Position numbers and translations under genes: made by a program
Assembly (NCBI GenBank): GCA_017506865.1
Contig: JAFCMP010000181.1
Coordinates: 1 to 64,000 of the forward strand
Origin: Tribonema minus
Lineage: Eukaryota; Sar; Xanthophyceae; Tribonematales; Tribonemataceae
Reading direction: 5' to 3'
Length of the DNA stretch: 64,000 nucleotides
The notes under the pieces: model-generated
Told to the model about the DNA's origin: nothing
The model's database searches: none
What the model saw: only the letters and a program-made list of their open reading frames with translations
In this document: positions 7,577-16,076 of the stretch, piece after piece
How the letters are laid out: the number at the start of each line of letters is the position of its first letter
How positions within the stretch are numbered: the stretch's first letter is position 1

Positions 7577-9740
7577 ATGAACTCAGGATGTGGTCGCTCA
7601 TTTGAGCTGTCGCAGGGTTTTGTTCAGAAGTTTGCTGATGTGCAGCCTGATTTCGGCTTCAATGGCCTTGGTGAGCTTGTTTTGCGGCGTACTTACTCCC
7701 GTGTGACGGAGACCGGGGTCAGAGAGCGCTGGTTCGAAACATGCCAGCGGGTTGTGGAAGGGACGTTCTCAATGCAACAAGCATGGATGGCACAGCAACG
7801 TCTACCGTGGGATGCGGGCAGAGCAAGGCTGGATGCAGAAGACATGTACAGGAGAATGTTTGAGATGAAGTTTTTGCCCCCAGGGCGAGGCCTGTGGGCA
7901 ATGGGATCGACTCTCACCGCCGACCGAGGATGTTTTGCTGCTTTGCACAACTGTTCCTTCGTCAGCACGCGAAACATTGCGCAATATGGCGCTTCCCCGT
8001 TCGCCATGGCGATGTCACAGAGCATGCTCGGCATCGGAGTCGGCTTCGATGTGACCGGCGCGGGAGACATTCTCATCAAGGCACCCGGTCCTGGTGCTGT
8101 GCACCTTGTCGCTGACTCCCGTGAGGGATGGGTACACTCCCTCGAGGTGCTCCTAGAAGCCTTTTTCCATGGTGCCACGATGCCCCAGTTTGACTACTCC
8201 GGAGTGCGTCCCGCTGGCACTGTCATCCGGGGCTTCGGCGGCAGCTCCCAGGGCCCGGATCCTCTGAAACAGCTGCATCGAGACGTCACCGTAACGCTCG
8301 GCGCGCTCATCGGTCGCCCAATCACAACGACAGCAATTGTCGACATCTTCAACCAGATCGGATGCTGCATCGTGAGTGGATCCGTCAGAAGGTGAGTTCC
8401 TGATCTATCTCCTGATACTTTTGACGCAACGAGCGCATACTGACTGCGCTTGCTTTTGCATGTGGTCTTTCAGGTCGGCAGAGATTGCAGTGGGCGATTA
8501 CGACGATGTGGAGTTCCTCGACCTCAAGGATAACACCAAGAATCCCCATCGCGCAGCCTTCTCTTGGGCCAGTAACAACTCCGTGAAATCTCCCATCGGG
8601 GCTGATTACGAGGGTATAGCGGAGAGGATGAGATTGAACGGGGAGCCTGGCATCATCTGGCTCGAGAACGCGAGGGAGTTCGGGCGCATGCGCGACGCGG
8701 CGAACGCGCTTGACTACCGCGTGTGCGGCTGCAACCCCTGTGTGAGTACAGCACCATATGCATAGTGTTGGCGCTGCATTGAAACTCCATGTGTGTGTTC
8801 TGACCCAGTCTTTGTGCCTTCACAGGCTGAGCAGACTCTGGAGGACTGTGAGTTGTGCTGCCTTGTGGAGGTGTTCCCTGCTCGAGCTGACGACTACGAC
8901 GACTTTGAGCGGACTCTGGAGTGCGCCCTTCTCTACGCTAAAACGGTCACCCTGGGAGCAACGGAGTGGCCAGAAGTCAATGAGGTGCTGCTGCGCAACA
9001 GACGCGTCGGATTGTCGTTGACCGGAATCGCGCAGTTCGTCGCCGCTCGCGACATTGAGTCACTGCGACAGTGGTGCGAAGAGGGATACAGAGTGGTCAG
9101 AAGCACGGATGCCAAGCTCTCGGAGAGGTTTGCAGTTCCCAGATCCATCAAGCTCACATCGGTGAAGCCGTCGGGAACCGTGTCCCTGTTGGCAGGGGCC
9201 ACGCCTGGGGTTCACTTCCCTGACAGTCGCTTTTACCTGCGCCGCGTGCGAATGGCGAAGGACTCCGATCTGCTTGCGCCCCTCGAGACCGCTGGCTATC
9301 CTATCGAGGACTGCGCCATGGGGACCAGGAACACGGTCGTCGTGTCTTTCCCAATTGATGCCGGAGAAGGCGTGAAGACGCTGGAGGATGCGACCATGTG
9401 GGAGCAGCTCGCGATGGCGGCCTTCATGCAGCGCTACTGGGCAGATAACGCCGTCAGCGTGACGGTCACCTTCAGCACGACGGAGTCAGCGCACATAGCG
9501 ACAGCACTCAACTTTTATCAGTATCAGCTCAAGGCTGTGTCCTTTCTGCCTCGCCTCGAAGGAGGTGTGTACAAGCAGATGCCGTACGAGAAGATGTCAG
9601 AGGCAGAGTTCAGAGAGTTGAGCGCAGAGATCACGGCAGTGGTTTTCGGCAAAAGGTCAACAACGCCTCACCAAGTGGCTGCGGAGGAGGAAGATTTCGG
9701 CGAGCAGTTCTGCTCAAGTGAGATATGCATGAGGCTCTAA
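7577..9740 (+). CDS. nrdJ: Adenosylcobalamin-dependent (class II) ribonucleoside-triphosphate reductase, three exons
   Basis: Joined exons 7577-8391, 8474-8741 and 8826-9740 give 665 residues, close to monomeric class II enzymes (about 740). It reduces ribonucleotides to deoxyribonucleotides using coenzyme B12. Visible landmarks are FLPPGRGLWAMGS, NCSFVST (first redox Cys), SGSVRRSAEIAVGD across intron 1, the radical-site motif NPCAEQTLED across intron 2, SVKPSGTVSLLAGATPGVHF, and a C-terminal Cys pair (FCSSEIC) that would re-reduce the active site. Both introns are GT-AG and keep the frame, and each exon junction falls inside a conserved motif, so the splicing is well supported. An independent B12 enzyme implies a host or medium supplying cobalamin. 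The start at 7577 is the first Met before the conserved region. Confidence 0.93.
8392..8473 (+). other. Spliceosomal-type intron 1 of the class II RNR
   Basis: 82 bp with GTGAGT at the donor and a pyrimidine-rich tract ending TTTCAG at the acceptor. Removal joins AG|G and restores the conserved VRRSAEI. Confidence 0.88.
8742..8825 (+). other. Spliceosomal-type intron 2 of the class II RNR
   Basis: 84 bp with GTGAGT at the donor and CTTCACAG at the acceptor. It lies between the Cys and Ala codons of the catalytic NPCAE motif. Confidence 0.9.
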
Positions 9741-9867
9741 GATGCTGCGTCAGAGGGAAAATGCGTCGCTAAGTACGTCGCATTTCGACTCGCCATGTGC
9801 CATGCACGGCACAACTGAGTTTGTACGACGGTGGAAAAATGCATAACAAAAAAAAGGCTCTCTGCAA

Positions 9868-10149
9868 ATGAGTTTCTTTCATGTTGCCAAGGTTTTTGTC
9901 GATCTGAGCAGCGACTCTATAGGTAATGAATGGTCCGACATACGAGACACCGCGCTGAGAGGGCGTCTTGTGCCCTCAAAGGCGCATGGATTTGAGCTCA
10001 TTTCAGCAAGCGAGCATGCTGTGGTCTTCTCATTCACAGCAAAGCGCACACAAGAAGCGTGGGTTGCGCATGTCAACGCGTGCACGTCGCACGCAATTCA
10101 TGTTGTCGTCGAGCTCTGCATGCGCAGCGGTAACTTCGCCAGCACCTGA
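9868..10149 (+). CDS. Hypothetical protein, 93 aa
   Basis: A small protein with alternating strands and helices and no recognised motif. An A-rich GTGGAAAAATG motif lies 20-37 bp upstream of the ATG. It ends 15 bp from the convergent GH5 gene. Confidence 0.5.
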   Translation: MSFFHVAKVFVDLSSDSIGNEWSDIRDTALRGRLVPSKAHGFELISASEHAVVFSFTAKRTQEAWVAHVNACTSHAIHVVVELCMRSGNFAST

Positions 10150-10164
10150 GATGCACAGCTGCGC

Positions 10165-11166
10165 TCAACGCCGGACGTGCTGCGCGGCCGTGGCATGGCT
10201 TTTGTCCGCGTCGGCCTTCCCCTGCAACACCGCGTCCGCCAGTCCGTATACGAACTCCCCGCTTTCATGGCGGACACCAAACCATGACTGATCGCACCAG
10301 ACTGTACACGGCCACTTCTCCATGCTGCAGAGGTTTGCTGTGCGGTGATAGAACTCGCGAACCCGCGGATCCCCCCGTCGCGCTTGGTCATTTCGAGCAC
10401 CGACGCCAAATTCATCCCACACCATTGTAACGTGACCAGACCTAGCAATCCACTTCTTCAACTGCGAGAAGCGCTTGTCGATGGAAGCCGTCACCTCTGC
10501 TACAGTGGCAAACACGTCATTGCTGCCATCTTGCAGTGCAAACTCGGGGGGGCCGTAGGTATGCACGCTCAAGGCGAGCCTGGCATCCTTGCCTGCCCCG
10601 GGCAGGTCTGCAGCCGTCGGATACACAGCTTTCGCACCGAAAGGTGACCCCATGTCGTTACCCATGCAAAGAATGCACCGGGTCGTTGTCACCGCCCGAA
10701 TGGCGTCGTAGCCCCACTGATTCACGAGGCGCGTCTTGGCGATGTCAAAATTGCTCGGTGGCTCGTTGAGGACCTGGAAGATGAGAGCGTCATCGCTGAT
10801 GTCCGCAAACAAATGCGAGATGTCCGTCCACAATTGTTCAAATGTCGCTTTGAGCGTCGCTGATCCATCGAAGTGATCCTTGAGCCACGACTCATGGTGC
10901 GTGTCGACGATGACAAACAGTTTCAGCGACACGGCGTACTTGACAGCCTTTGTGAGTTGCTGCACAAAGTAGGGATCTGACTTCAATTTGCACTTCCCTT
11001 TGTACATCCATGTGACTGGGATGCGGACGTGAGTAAAGCCTTTGGCCTTGAAGTCACTGATGGCGCGCTTCACAGAGGTGTCAAAATCAATGGAGTTCGT
11101 TCTCGAATCAAAGCGGTTTCCGAGGTTGAACCCTACGCCTAATTTCTGCAAATCAGACGCGAACAT
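10165..11166 (-). CDS. Glycoside hydrolase family 5 (cellulase-like)
   Basis: 333 residues forming a TIM-barrel glycosidase. The GH5 signatures appear in order: GVGFNLGNRFD at the start, GFTHVRIPVTW (strand 2), VIVDTHHESW (strand 3), VLNEPP with the acid/base Glu135, HTYG (strand 6) and WDEFGVG with the nucleophile Glu252. The N-terminus is directly catalytic and has no signal peptide, so it would act inside the cell, be packaged, or leave by an unusual route. Cellulose or another beta-glucan is the likely substrate. A cellulose-synthase-like enzyme is encoded at 19763-21352. The gene is convergent with the small gene at 9868. Confidence 0.9.
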   Translation of the reverse strand: MFASDLQKLGVGFNLGNRFDSRTNSIDFDTSVKRAISDFKAKGFTHVRIPVTWMYKGKCKLKSDPYFVQQLTKAVKYAVSLKLFVIVDTHHESWLKDHFDGSATLKATFEQLWTDISHLFADISDDALIFQVLNEPPSNFDIAKTRLVNQWGYDAIRAVTTTRCILCMGNDMGSPFGAKAVYPTAADLPGAGKDARLALSVHTYGPPEFALQDGSNDVFATVAEVTASIDKRFSQLKKWIARSGHVTMVWDEFGVGARNDQARRGDPRVREFYHRTANLCSMEKWPCTVWCDQSWFGVRHESGEFVYGLADAVLQGKADADKSHATAAQHVRR

Positions 11167-11221
11167 GGCTCAATGAAGAGGCCGCAACAAAATAACCTGC
11201 GTTTGTCGAAAGAAGGTAAAA

Positions 11222-11638
11222 ATGTTGGTCGCTTCAAAAGTGATGGTTCTTCTTGTGCATCACGGGTTAGAGTACTTGGTTGTGCTCACGAACCCTGCGG
11301 ACCAGTTCGATTTTGTGCCAGACCTTGAGAAGGCCTTGCGGCGGCGCGTTTGGTATTCAGATTGTGCTTGCATCGATAACATAAAAGTCAGTACTTTACA
11401 CATTGTCGGACACAGTGGTTGCGACGACAGGTTACTTCGCAGCGCCTACTACAAAGCGCGGAAGGATTCTTGGTTCGCATCAAATGTGCCGTGCACTCGC
11501 ACAATTGATCAGGAGCTTGTCCAGGACATGGTGCTGACGCAGTCGGAGGTGGAAGAGCTGCAGGCGGTGCTTGCTCACCCGCTCATATCTGGCAATGTGA
11601 AGTCGCACGGCTGGTTTGACTCCGTATACGTGCACTAA
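11222..11638 (+). CDS. Hypothetical protein, 138 aa
   Basis: A globular protein with an N-terminal beta hairpin (VLLVHHGLEYLVVL) and a helical C-terminal half ending HPLISGNVKSHGWFDSVYVH. The order of strands loosely recalls a NUDIX fold, but no NUDIX box is present, so I assign no function. It is divergent from the GH5 gene and 48 bp before the secreted protein at 11687. Confidence 0.6.
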   Translation: MLVASKVMVLLVHHGLEYLVVLTNPADQFDFVPDLEKALRRRVWYSDCACIDNIKVSTLHIVGHSGCDDRLLRSAYYKARKDSWFASNVPCTRTIDQELVQDMVLTQSEVEELQAVLAHPLISGNVKSHGWFDSVYVH

Positions 11639-11686
11639 GGTGTGCAAGTTGCTGTGCTTTTTTCTTGCGGCAGTGTACAACACAAC

Positions 11687-12316
11687 ATGCAGCTGGCCTT
11701 CGTTCTCATGATCGCAGCAGGCGCACGTGTGTGCAATGCTGCCGAATGTGACCGCTTCTTTGACATAACCATGCCAGCCTGCGCTGCCGATGCGCAGTGT
11801 TCTGACTGCTTCGCAGCTCACACGCCGATTCCCGCTGCTGGGTTGCCCAAGACTTGTTATGAGTACATGGAACTCATATATCACCAGTTCCCAATTCCTG
11901 CGGAGGAGTGCAATGTGTACGATTCCGGCATATTCGGAAAAGTCATCCGCTGCGAGGCAAAGATGGCAACAGGAAATGCGCAGTGTTTGAGAGGCTCATC
12001 AAGGCCAACAGCAACGGCAAGGCCAACGATCGTTGAGCCTGTACCTACTGAAGTACACTCAACACTGCCACCAACGATCGTTGAGCCTGTACCTACTGAG
12101 GCACACTCAACACTGCCACCAACGATCTCTCCGCCCAGGCCGACGCCACACGGGTCCCCCACGCCGCAGATTACAGCACAGCCCACATTGCAGGGCACAG
12201 TACACGGCACAGCACGGGGCACAGCAGAGCCCACAACAGAGCAGAGCGCGGCCAGCGTTTTGAGAGCAGGCACCGTCGCTTCGGCTCTAATAATTGCTAT
12301 GGTGATGACTTTGTGA
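11687..12316 (+). CDS. Secreted Cys-rich mucin-like protein with a possible GPI-anchor signal
   Basis: 209 residues from the ATG at 11687. A signal peptide (MQLAFVLMIAAGARVCNA) leads into a compact Cys-rich domain with eight or more cysteines (residues about 18-105). A Pro/Thr-rich, probably O-glycosylated stalk follows and contains a 16-residue exact-length tandem repeat. The protein ends with a hydrophobic segment (SALIIAMVMTL) and no cytoplasmic tail, the layout of a GPI-anchor signal. It is most likely displayed on the host surface or virion membrane. The function of the Cys-rich head is unknown. Confidence 0.75.
   Translation: MQLAFVLMIAAGARVCNAAECDRFFDITMPACAADAQCSDCFAAHTPIPAAGLPKTCYEYMELIYHQFPIPAEECNVYDSGIFGKVIRCEAKMATGNAQCLRGSSRPTATARPTIVEPVPTEVHSTLPPTIVEPVPTEAHSTLPPTISPPRPTPHGSPTPQITAQPTLQGTVHGTARGTAEPTTEQSAASVLRAGTVASALIIAMVMTL
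12025..12120 (+). repeat. 48-bp tandem repeat in the mucin-like stalk
   Basis: Two units (12025-12072 and 12073-12120) differ by only a few bases and encode PTIVEPVPTE(V/A)HSTLP twice. Confidence 0.9.
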
Positions 12317-12372
12317 GGGAGCAGCACCATGAAAGCGGTAACAGACTAATACACACACACCGGGGGTTGTAT

Positions 12373-13863
12373 TTAAGCGACGCTCGGATCAAGTTCCTCG
12401 TTCACTCCGTTGTTCTCTGCCTCCAGTGCCGCTTTCTTCGCCCTCTTGCTCACCGGGAAGTGCGGCGATAACAGCCGGCACAGTGAAAAGTATGTGACGG
12501 CGTCATTCTCACCAGGCTTCAGGAGAGCTTTGAGCTTGTCGTCAAAAACGATCTGCTTGCCCTGCGTGAGCCCGTTCTCCTTGACATAGGCATTGAGCTT
12601 TGCGACTGCCTCAGTACGTGCTAGCAGCTGGCCACTGGGCAGGCCGAAGAACTCCAGTAACTCCTCTGACACCGGGCCGGGCGCAGCGATGCCGAACTTG
12701 GGGCGTTGTTCATCTGTAGCGGCTGCCTTGCGCTTTCCGCGCCGAGGACGTGCAGCTTTGTGCTTCAACAGGTTATCCGCAACCCAGGAGATGAGGCGAA
12801 GGTGCGCTGTGTCACGCCAGTCTTCGCCGGCGGCGTTGCTCGCGCGGTCAACGATGGCAGTCACGTCTTCGTCCCAGCTCTCTTCACCTATGTTGCGACG
12901 GAGCTTGGCAGCGATGGAGCGAAGAGCCACCTTCCCGTCCAGACCGATCGCGTCCTTTGCAATGGCGACAGCGCCTTCGCTGGACTTGAGAGGGGGAATC
13001 ACGAGGGTGGGAAGGCAGGGGCTGAACACCCACATGTCATCGTGAGCGTCCTCTCCGAACAGCTCTGCAATCTTGGCCTCAGCGGCGAGAGAGTCCTTCA
13101 CCTGCTGGAGGTAGGAGACGGGGCGGCGTGAAAACCACTGAGGCGGGCACCAAGGGGATGGGTGCCTTGCCTTGTTGGACTTCTTGGCCAAGTCGGGCCT
13201 GGCGACCACTTGGAAGGGTAGAAGTCTGCATTTGCTGTTTGCAGGAGGGCCGGTACCCCTCACCGCCATCCACAGCTGCTCGGAGCAGGAACGGGACAGC
13301 TGTGCGCCGGGGAGCTCATTTGCAATCCACCAGTCAGGGGCCGCAATGACCTTGACCCGCGGGCCACGTGGCTTCTTGGCTCCGTCTTCGAGCTGCGCAG
13401 GCGCAGGCGACGGCGTGTTGGATGGCTGCTCGGCGATGCTCACGACCGCAGCGACAGAGTGAAACGTGAATCCCCACTTCTCGATCAGAGAGGCTGCGAT
13501 GCCAGCAGTTGTTGTGCTGCACCAGAGGAACAGCGCAGCGTCGTCAGCACTCATCGCCGAGATGGGCAGCGACGCGAGCTGCTCCTCGGACAGAGCGTGC
13601 CAGGGCGTGTTGATGTAGAGACAGTCAAACTTGGGGGTGGACTGGACAGACGCGTGTATGGCGGCAATTGCTGCATCCACCTCCTCTGATGTCACAGCGG
13701 GCACGGCAACTGGTGCCGGGTCGGCCTCCGCGGGCGGTGTGGCACTCTCAGTGTCGGGACCTGCGACTTCGGCGGCAGGGACGTCCGGGTCGACGGCACC
13801 AGGGCCTGATACAGTGGAGTCCGCGATGGCGGCATCGTTGAGATTGATTGTGGGTGTGTCCAT
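12373..13863 (-). CDS. MT-A70-like (N6-adenine methyltransferase family) protein fused to a SWIB domain
   Basis: 496 residues from the ATG at 13863. After a Pro/Ala-rich acidic leader, residues about 78-310 form an MT-A70 core: FDCLYINTPW at the position of the DPPW catalytic motif, ALFLWCSTTTA, EKWGFTFHSV, SEQLWMAVRG and a C-terminal HPSPWCPPQWF segment. The DPPW motif reads NTPW here, so methyl transfer is uncertain; compare METTL14, a catalytically silent partner of METTL3. Residues about 397-470 (LLEFFGLPSGQLLARTEAV ... IVFDDKLKALL ... LCRLLSPHF) match the SWIB/MDM2 fold found in chromatin-remodelling subunits. A basic region (RPRRGKRKA) separates the two. The fusion suggests targeting of an RNA or DNA adenine methylation function to chromatin, which is inference. 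Confidence 0.85.
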   Translation of the reverse strand: MDTPTINLNDAAIADSTVSGPGAVDPDVPAAEVAGPDTESATPPAEADPAPVAVPAVTSEEVDAAIAAIHASVQSTPKFDCLYINTPWHALSEEQLASLPISAMSADDAALFLWCSTTTAGIAASLIEKWGFTFHSVAAVVSIAEQPSNTPSPAPAQLEDGAKKPRGPRVKVIAAPDWWIANELPGAQLSRSCSEQLWMAVRGTGPPANSKCRLLPFQVVARPDLAKKSNKARHPSPWCPPQWFSRRPVSYLQQVKDSLAAEAKIAELFGEDAHDDMWVFSPCLPTLVIPPLKSSEGAVAIAKDAIGLDGKVALRSIAAKLRRNIGEESWDEDVTAIVDRASNAAGEDWRDTAHLRLISWVADNLLKHKAARPRRGKRKAAATDEQRPKFGIAAPGPVSEELLEFFGLPSGQLLARTEAVAKLNAYVKENGLTQGKQIVFDDKLKALLKPGENDAVTYFSLCRLLSPHFPVSKRAKKAALEAENNGVNEELDPSVA

Positions 13864-13895
13864 TCTGCGTGTGTGAGAGAAGGTTGTGAAGGTAC

Positions 13896-13909
13896 CAACA
13901 TTTTTACAG
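13896..13909 (-). promoter_or_regulatory. Start-proximal A-rich motif (TGTAAAAATGTTG)
   Basis: On the minus strand, about 35 bp before the MT-A70/SWIB start. It matches motifs at 1463, 39863, 44857 and 27651. Confidence 0.5.
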
Positions 13910-14015
13910 CTTTCCCAGGAGCGCATTCCGCCCACCATTTCCCAATTTTTAAGTGCACGGTACGTGAACTGGGAGACAACCCTTGTCGTTGTGTGTCAGT
14001 CACTACTAGCACGCC

Positions 14016-14345
14016 ATGTCCATGACACTGGCAGACGATGCCGAAGCACATTCAGAGGACATCGCTGCGCCGCGAGGCGAGGAGGAGGAAGCTCTACCTG
14101 CACCGTCATTTCATGAGAGTGTCGCCATGTATCTCCAAGGGCAAGTGCTGGGGAAGTCGACACAGCTCGCAAAGCTCGGAGAGAGGGCCCAACAGCTCAC
14201 AGCGGAGATACAGCAGCGCAACGCTTCTCTCAATGAAGTGCGCTCACAACAGCTTCACGTGCAGGGAGCACTGGCGGCAGTCCGAGATCTGGCTACCCGT
14301 GTAGAACAAATGCACGTGTCAGCGTCAACTCCTGTGGAGGAGTGA
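14016..14345 (+). CDS. Small coiled-coil protein, 109 aa
   Basis: An acidic N-terminus (residues 5-30) precedes a heptad-rich helix (residues about 45-100; LAKLGERAQQLTAEIQQRNASL). No family is recognised. Its last 91 bp overlap the 3' end of the convergent lipase gene. Confidence 0.6.
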   Translation: MSMTLADDAEAHSEDIAAPRGEEEEALPAPSFHESVAMYLQGQVLGKSTQLAKLGERAQQLTAEIQQRNASLNEVRSQQLHVQGALAAVRDLATRVEQMHVSASTPVEE

Positions 14346-15130
14346 TTGAAGTTGCACCTCCAATGACAATTCTCTTCTAAGCACGTTTCGCTGTCTTCAT
14401 AGTCTTGCACTGCTGCGATGTACTTCCGCATGCTATGAAAGTGAAGATCAAGCAGGCTGGGTACATCGCGTTTTGGCTCAGCAGTGCCGATGTGAGTGAC
14501 AACGCAGGTCTCCGTGTAGCCTGGAAAGCACTTGCAAACTGGGTCTGCGCCGTTCATGAACGTCATCGCTGTTGGCAGATGGACTTGGAATGCATCGCGA
14601 AATGCGCTGTCGCCAACTTTTGGCGATGCGAATCCGATGAAACTCACTCGACCGGGGTATGCGATGGCTGCCTCGAGAGCACCGAAAGCGCTGATCGCCG
14701 CGCCACTACTGTGGCCTGTGAAGACAAGTGCATTGCCATGTGCGCTCATGTGCTCCGTGATGACTTCAGTCACGAGGGGCCGAAGTGCGCGATACTGTTT
14801 GAGCATGCCGCTGTGCGCTTTGACACTGGCACCAGCTTCTGCAAATTGCACCTTATCGAGCTCCAAATTGCGCATCCAGTCAACCAAACTGTCAGTTCCC
14901 CTGACAGCCAGTACCGCTTCGCGGCCTTGGGGTATGAAGTACGCTTGGGTGTCATTTTTCGCATCACCGAAGAACATGGGAGGTCGAGTTGCATCGACGA
15001 GAGCTTTCCAAATGTCAGGCTCCGAGTACGTTTGCGGGAGCTCGCCACGACCTACGGCAAAGGCTCTATTCACCTCAGGTAGCGCGCGATAAGACAGGTA
15101 TGCAAGACGGGCCAGGGCGAGGAGTCGCAT
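14255..15130 (-). CDS. Class 3 (triacylglycerol) lipase
   Basis: 291 residues from the ATG at 15130, an alpha/beta hydrolase. Ser151 lies in the nucleophile elbow GHSSG. The oxyanion segment AVLAVRGTDSLVDWMRNL is the lipase class 3 signature. NGADPVCKCFPG carries the likely catalytic Asp, and LLDLHFHSM the His. The first 20 residues are hydrophobic and could act as a signal or anchor. A Cys-rich tail after residue 250 is extra to the family core. It probably hydrolyses host membrane or storage lipids during infection or release. It overlaps the 14016 gene at its 3' end. Confidence 0.88.
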   Translation of the reverse strand: MRLLALARLAYLSYRALPEVNRAFAVGRGELPQTYSEPDIWKALVDATRPPMFFGDAKNDTQAYFIPQGREAVLAVRGTDSLVDWMRNLELDKVQFAEAGASVKAHSGMLKQYRALRPLVTEVITEHMSAHGNALVFTGHSSGAAISAFGALEAAIAYPGRVSFIGFASPKVGDSAFRDAFQVHLPTAMTFMNGADPVCKCFPGYTETCVVTHIGTAEPKRDVPSLLDLHFHSMRKYIAAVQDYEDSETCLEENCHWRCNFNHSSTGVDADTCICSTRVARSRTAASAPCT

Positions 15131-15157
15131 TTCCCTCGAGTGTACAATTTTTTTTCG

Positions 15158-15200
15158 GTTCGACCGACCTTCGGTCGGGCCTGCCCTTCGGGCAGTCGGC
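15158..15200. repeat. Twin-hairpin palindromic element, copy 1
   Basis: Two adjacent hairpins, CCGACCTTCGGTCGG then GCCTGCCCTTCGGGCAG, between the lipase and AN1 genes. A near-identical copy lies inside the coding sequence at 29120-29158. It could double as a terminator for the minus-strand AN1 gene. Confidence 0.7.
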
Positions 15201-15203
15201 ACG

Positions 15204-15488
15204 TCATCGCCACCTCGACACCCACTCGCGCTTGCCTTCACGACTAACGACAGCATCCTTGTACGGTAAGGATCTCCACTCATACTTGCATTCGTGAGAC
15301 TCGGCATGTCTATGTCTGGGGCAGAAGAAATATCCACATCTGCACTGAATTCGAGCTGTCAGCTCGATTCTGCGTCGGCACACGGCGCAGCGCTCGCTGA
15401 TGTGCTGTGGTAAGGGCGGTTTTGGTACATGCGGCGGCGGTTCTTGTGGCATTCCTTTGATATGAAGCTTTCTGCAGACCACACCCAT
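15204..15488 (-). CDS. AN1-type zinc finger protein
   Basis: 94 residues from the ATG at 15488. The ligands C34, C37, C49, C51, C56, H59, H65 and C67 give the exact AN1 spacing C-x2-C-x11-C-x-C-x4-C-x2-H-x5-H-x-C. A Pro-rich linker precedes it. AN1 proteins (stress-associated proteins, ZFAND family) act with ubiquitin and the proteasome. There is no A20 domain. It shares a divergent promoter region with the 15600 gene. Confidence 0.9.
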   Translation of the reverse strand: MGVVCRKLHIKGMPQEPPPHVPKPPLPQHISERCAVCRRRIELTARIQCRCGYFFCPRHRHAESHECKYEWRSLPYKDAVVSREGKREWVSRWR

Positions 15489-15514
15489 TCTCCTACTCAA
15501 GCAAACACAAAAAG

Positions 15515-15560
15515 TTCAACTGGGACTTCTGCTAAAAATTCCCAGTTTGCCTCAACCGGG
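15515..15560. promoter_or_regulatory. Distal CAACTGGGA / TCCCAGTTTG element between divergent genes
   Basis: CAACTGGGACTTC, an A-rich spacer, TTCCCAGTTTG and then CAACCGGG. It closely matches 24967-25042 and shares its right half with 29530-29550. Confidence 0.55.
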
Positions 15561-15599
15561 ATGTTGGTGTCCTGAAGGAGTTGCTTCACACCCAGCACC

Positions 15600-16076
15600 A
15601 TGCACCTCACACTGCGGGATAAGCTGCTGCGAGACTGCAGGGACAGTGAGGTGGAGAGTGACGGAGAGACGGTGCGCGATGAAGACGAGGACCAGCTGGA
15701 GCCCCAAGGCACTCCGGGTTCGATCAAAGATTTCATCACATCTGACAGAGACGAGGATACCCCGCAGCAGCCCAAGAGACGCCGCTCCTTCAAATTTCAA
15801 CTCGACACGTCATCGGACGAGGATGATTTCATCGCGCCGCCCGCAAATGCCTCCAAGCGCCGCGTGGACAGGGTGTGCGCAAGGGTCACAAAAAAGTCCA
15901 AGCCGCTCGTCCAAGCACACGACGACGGGTATAAGATTGTGGGGGTGAGGACAATGCCGTGCGGCCGGTGCAACTGCTCTGTCCCCTTAACGTTCCACGC
16001 CAAGGCTGACTGGCCGAGAGACATGTTTTGGCTGCGATCGACTTGCACACTGTGCAAGACGATCACCTCGCTTTAA
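15600..16076 (+). CDS. Acidic protein with a C-terminal zinc-ribbon-like motif, 158 aa
   Basis: Residues 1-90 are highly acidic with a basic patch (PKRRRS) and look disordered. The last 45 residues hold paired cysteines (MPCGRCNCS ... STCTLCK) in zinc-ribbon spacing. This layout suggests a transcription or replication accessory factor, but no family is recognised. Confidence 0.65.
   Translation: MHLTLRDKLLRDCRDSEVESDGETVRDEDEDQLEPQGTPGSIKDFITSDRDEDTPQQPKRRRSFKFQLDTSSDEDDFIAPPANASKRRVDRVCARVTKKSKPLVQAHDDGYKIVGVRTMPCGRCNCSVPLTFHAKADWPRDMFWLRSTCTLCKTITSL

Noticed and set aside
11222-11638. NUDIX hydrolase
   Set aside because: The strand order is suggestive, but the GX5EX7REUXEEXGU box is missing.
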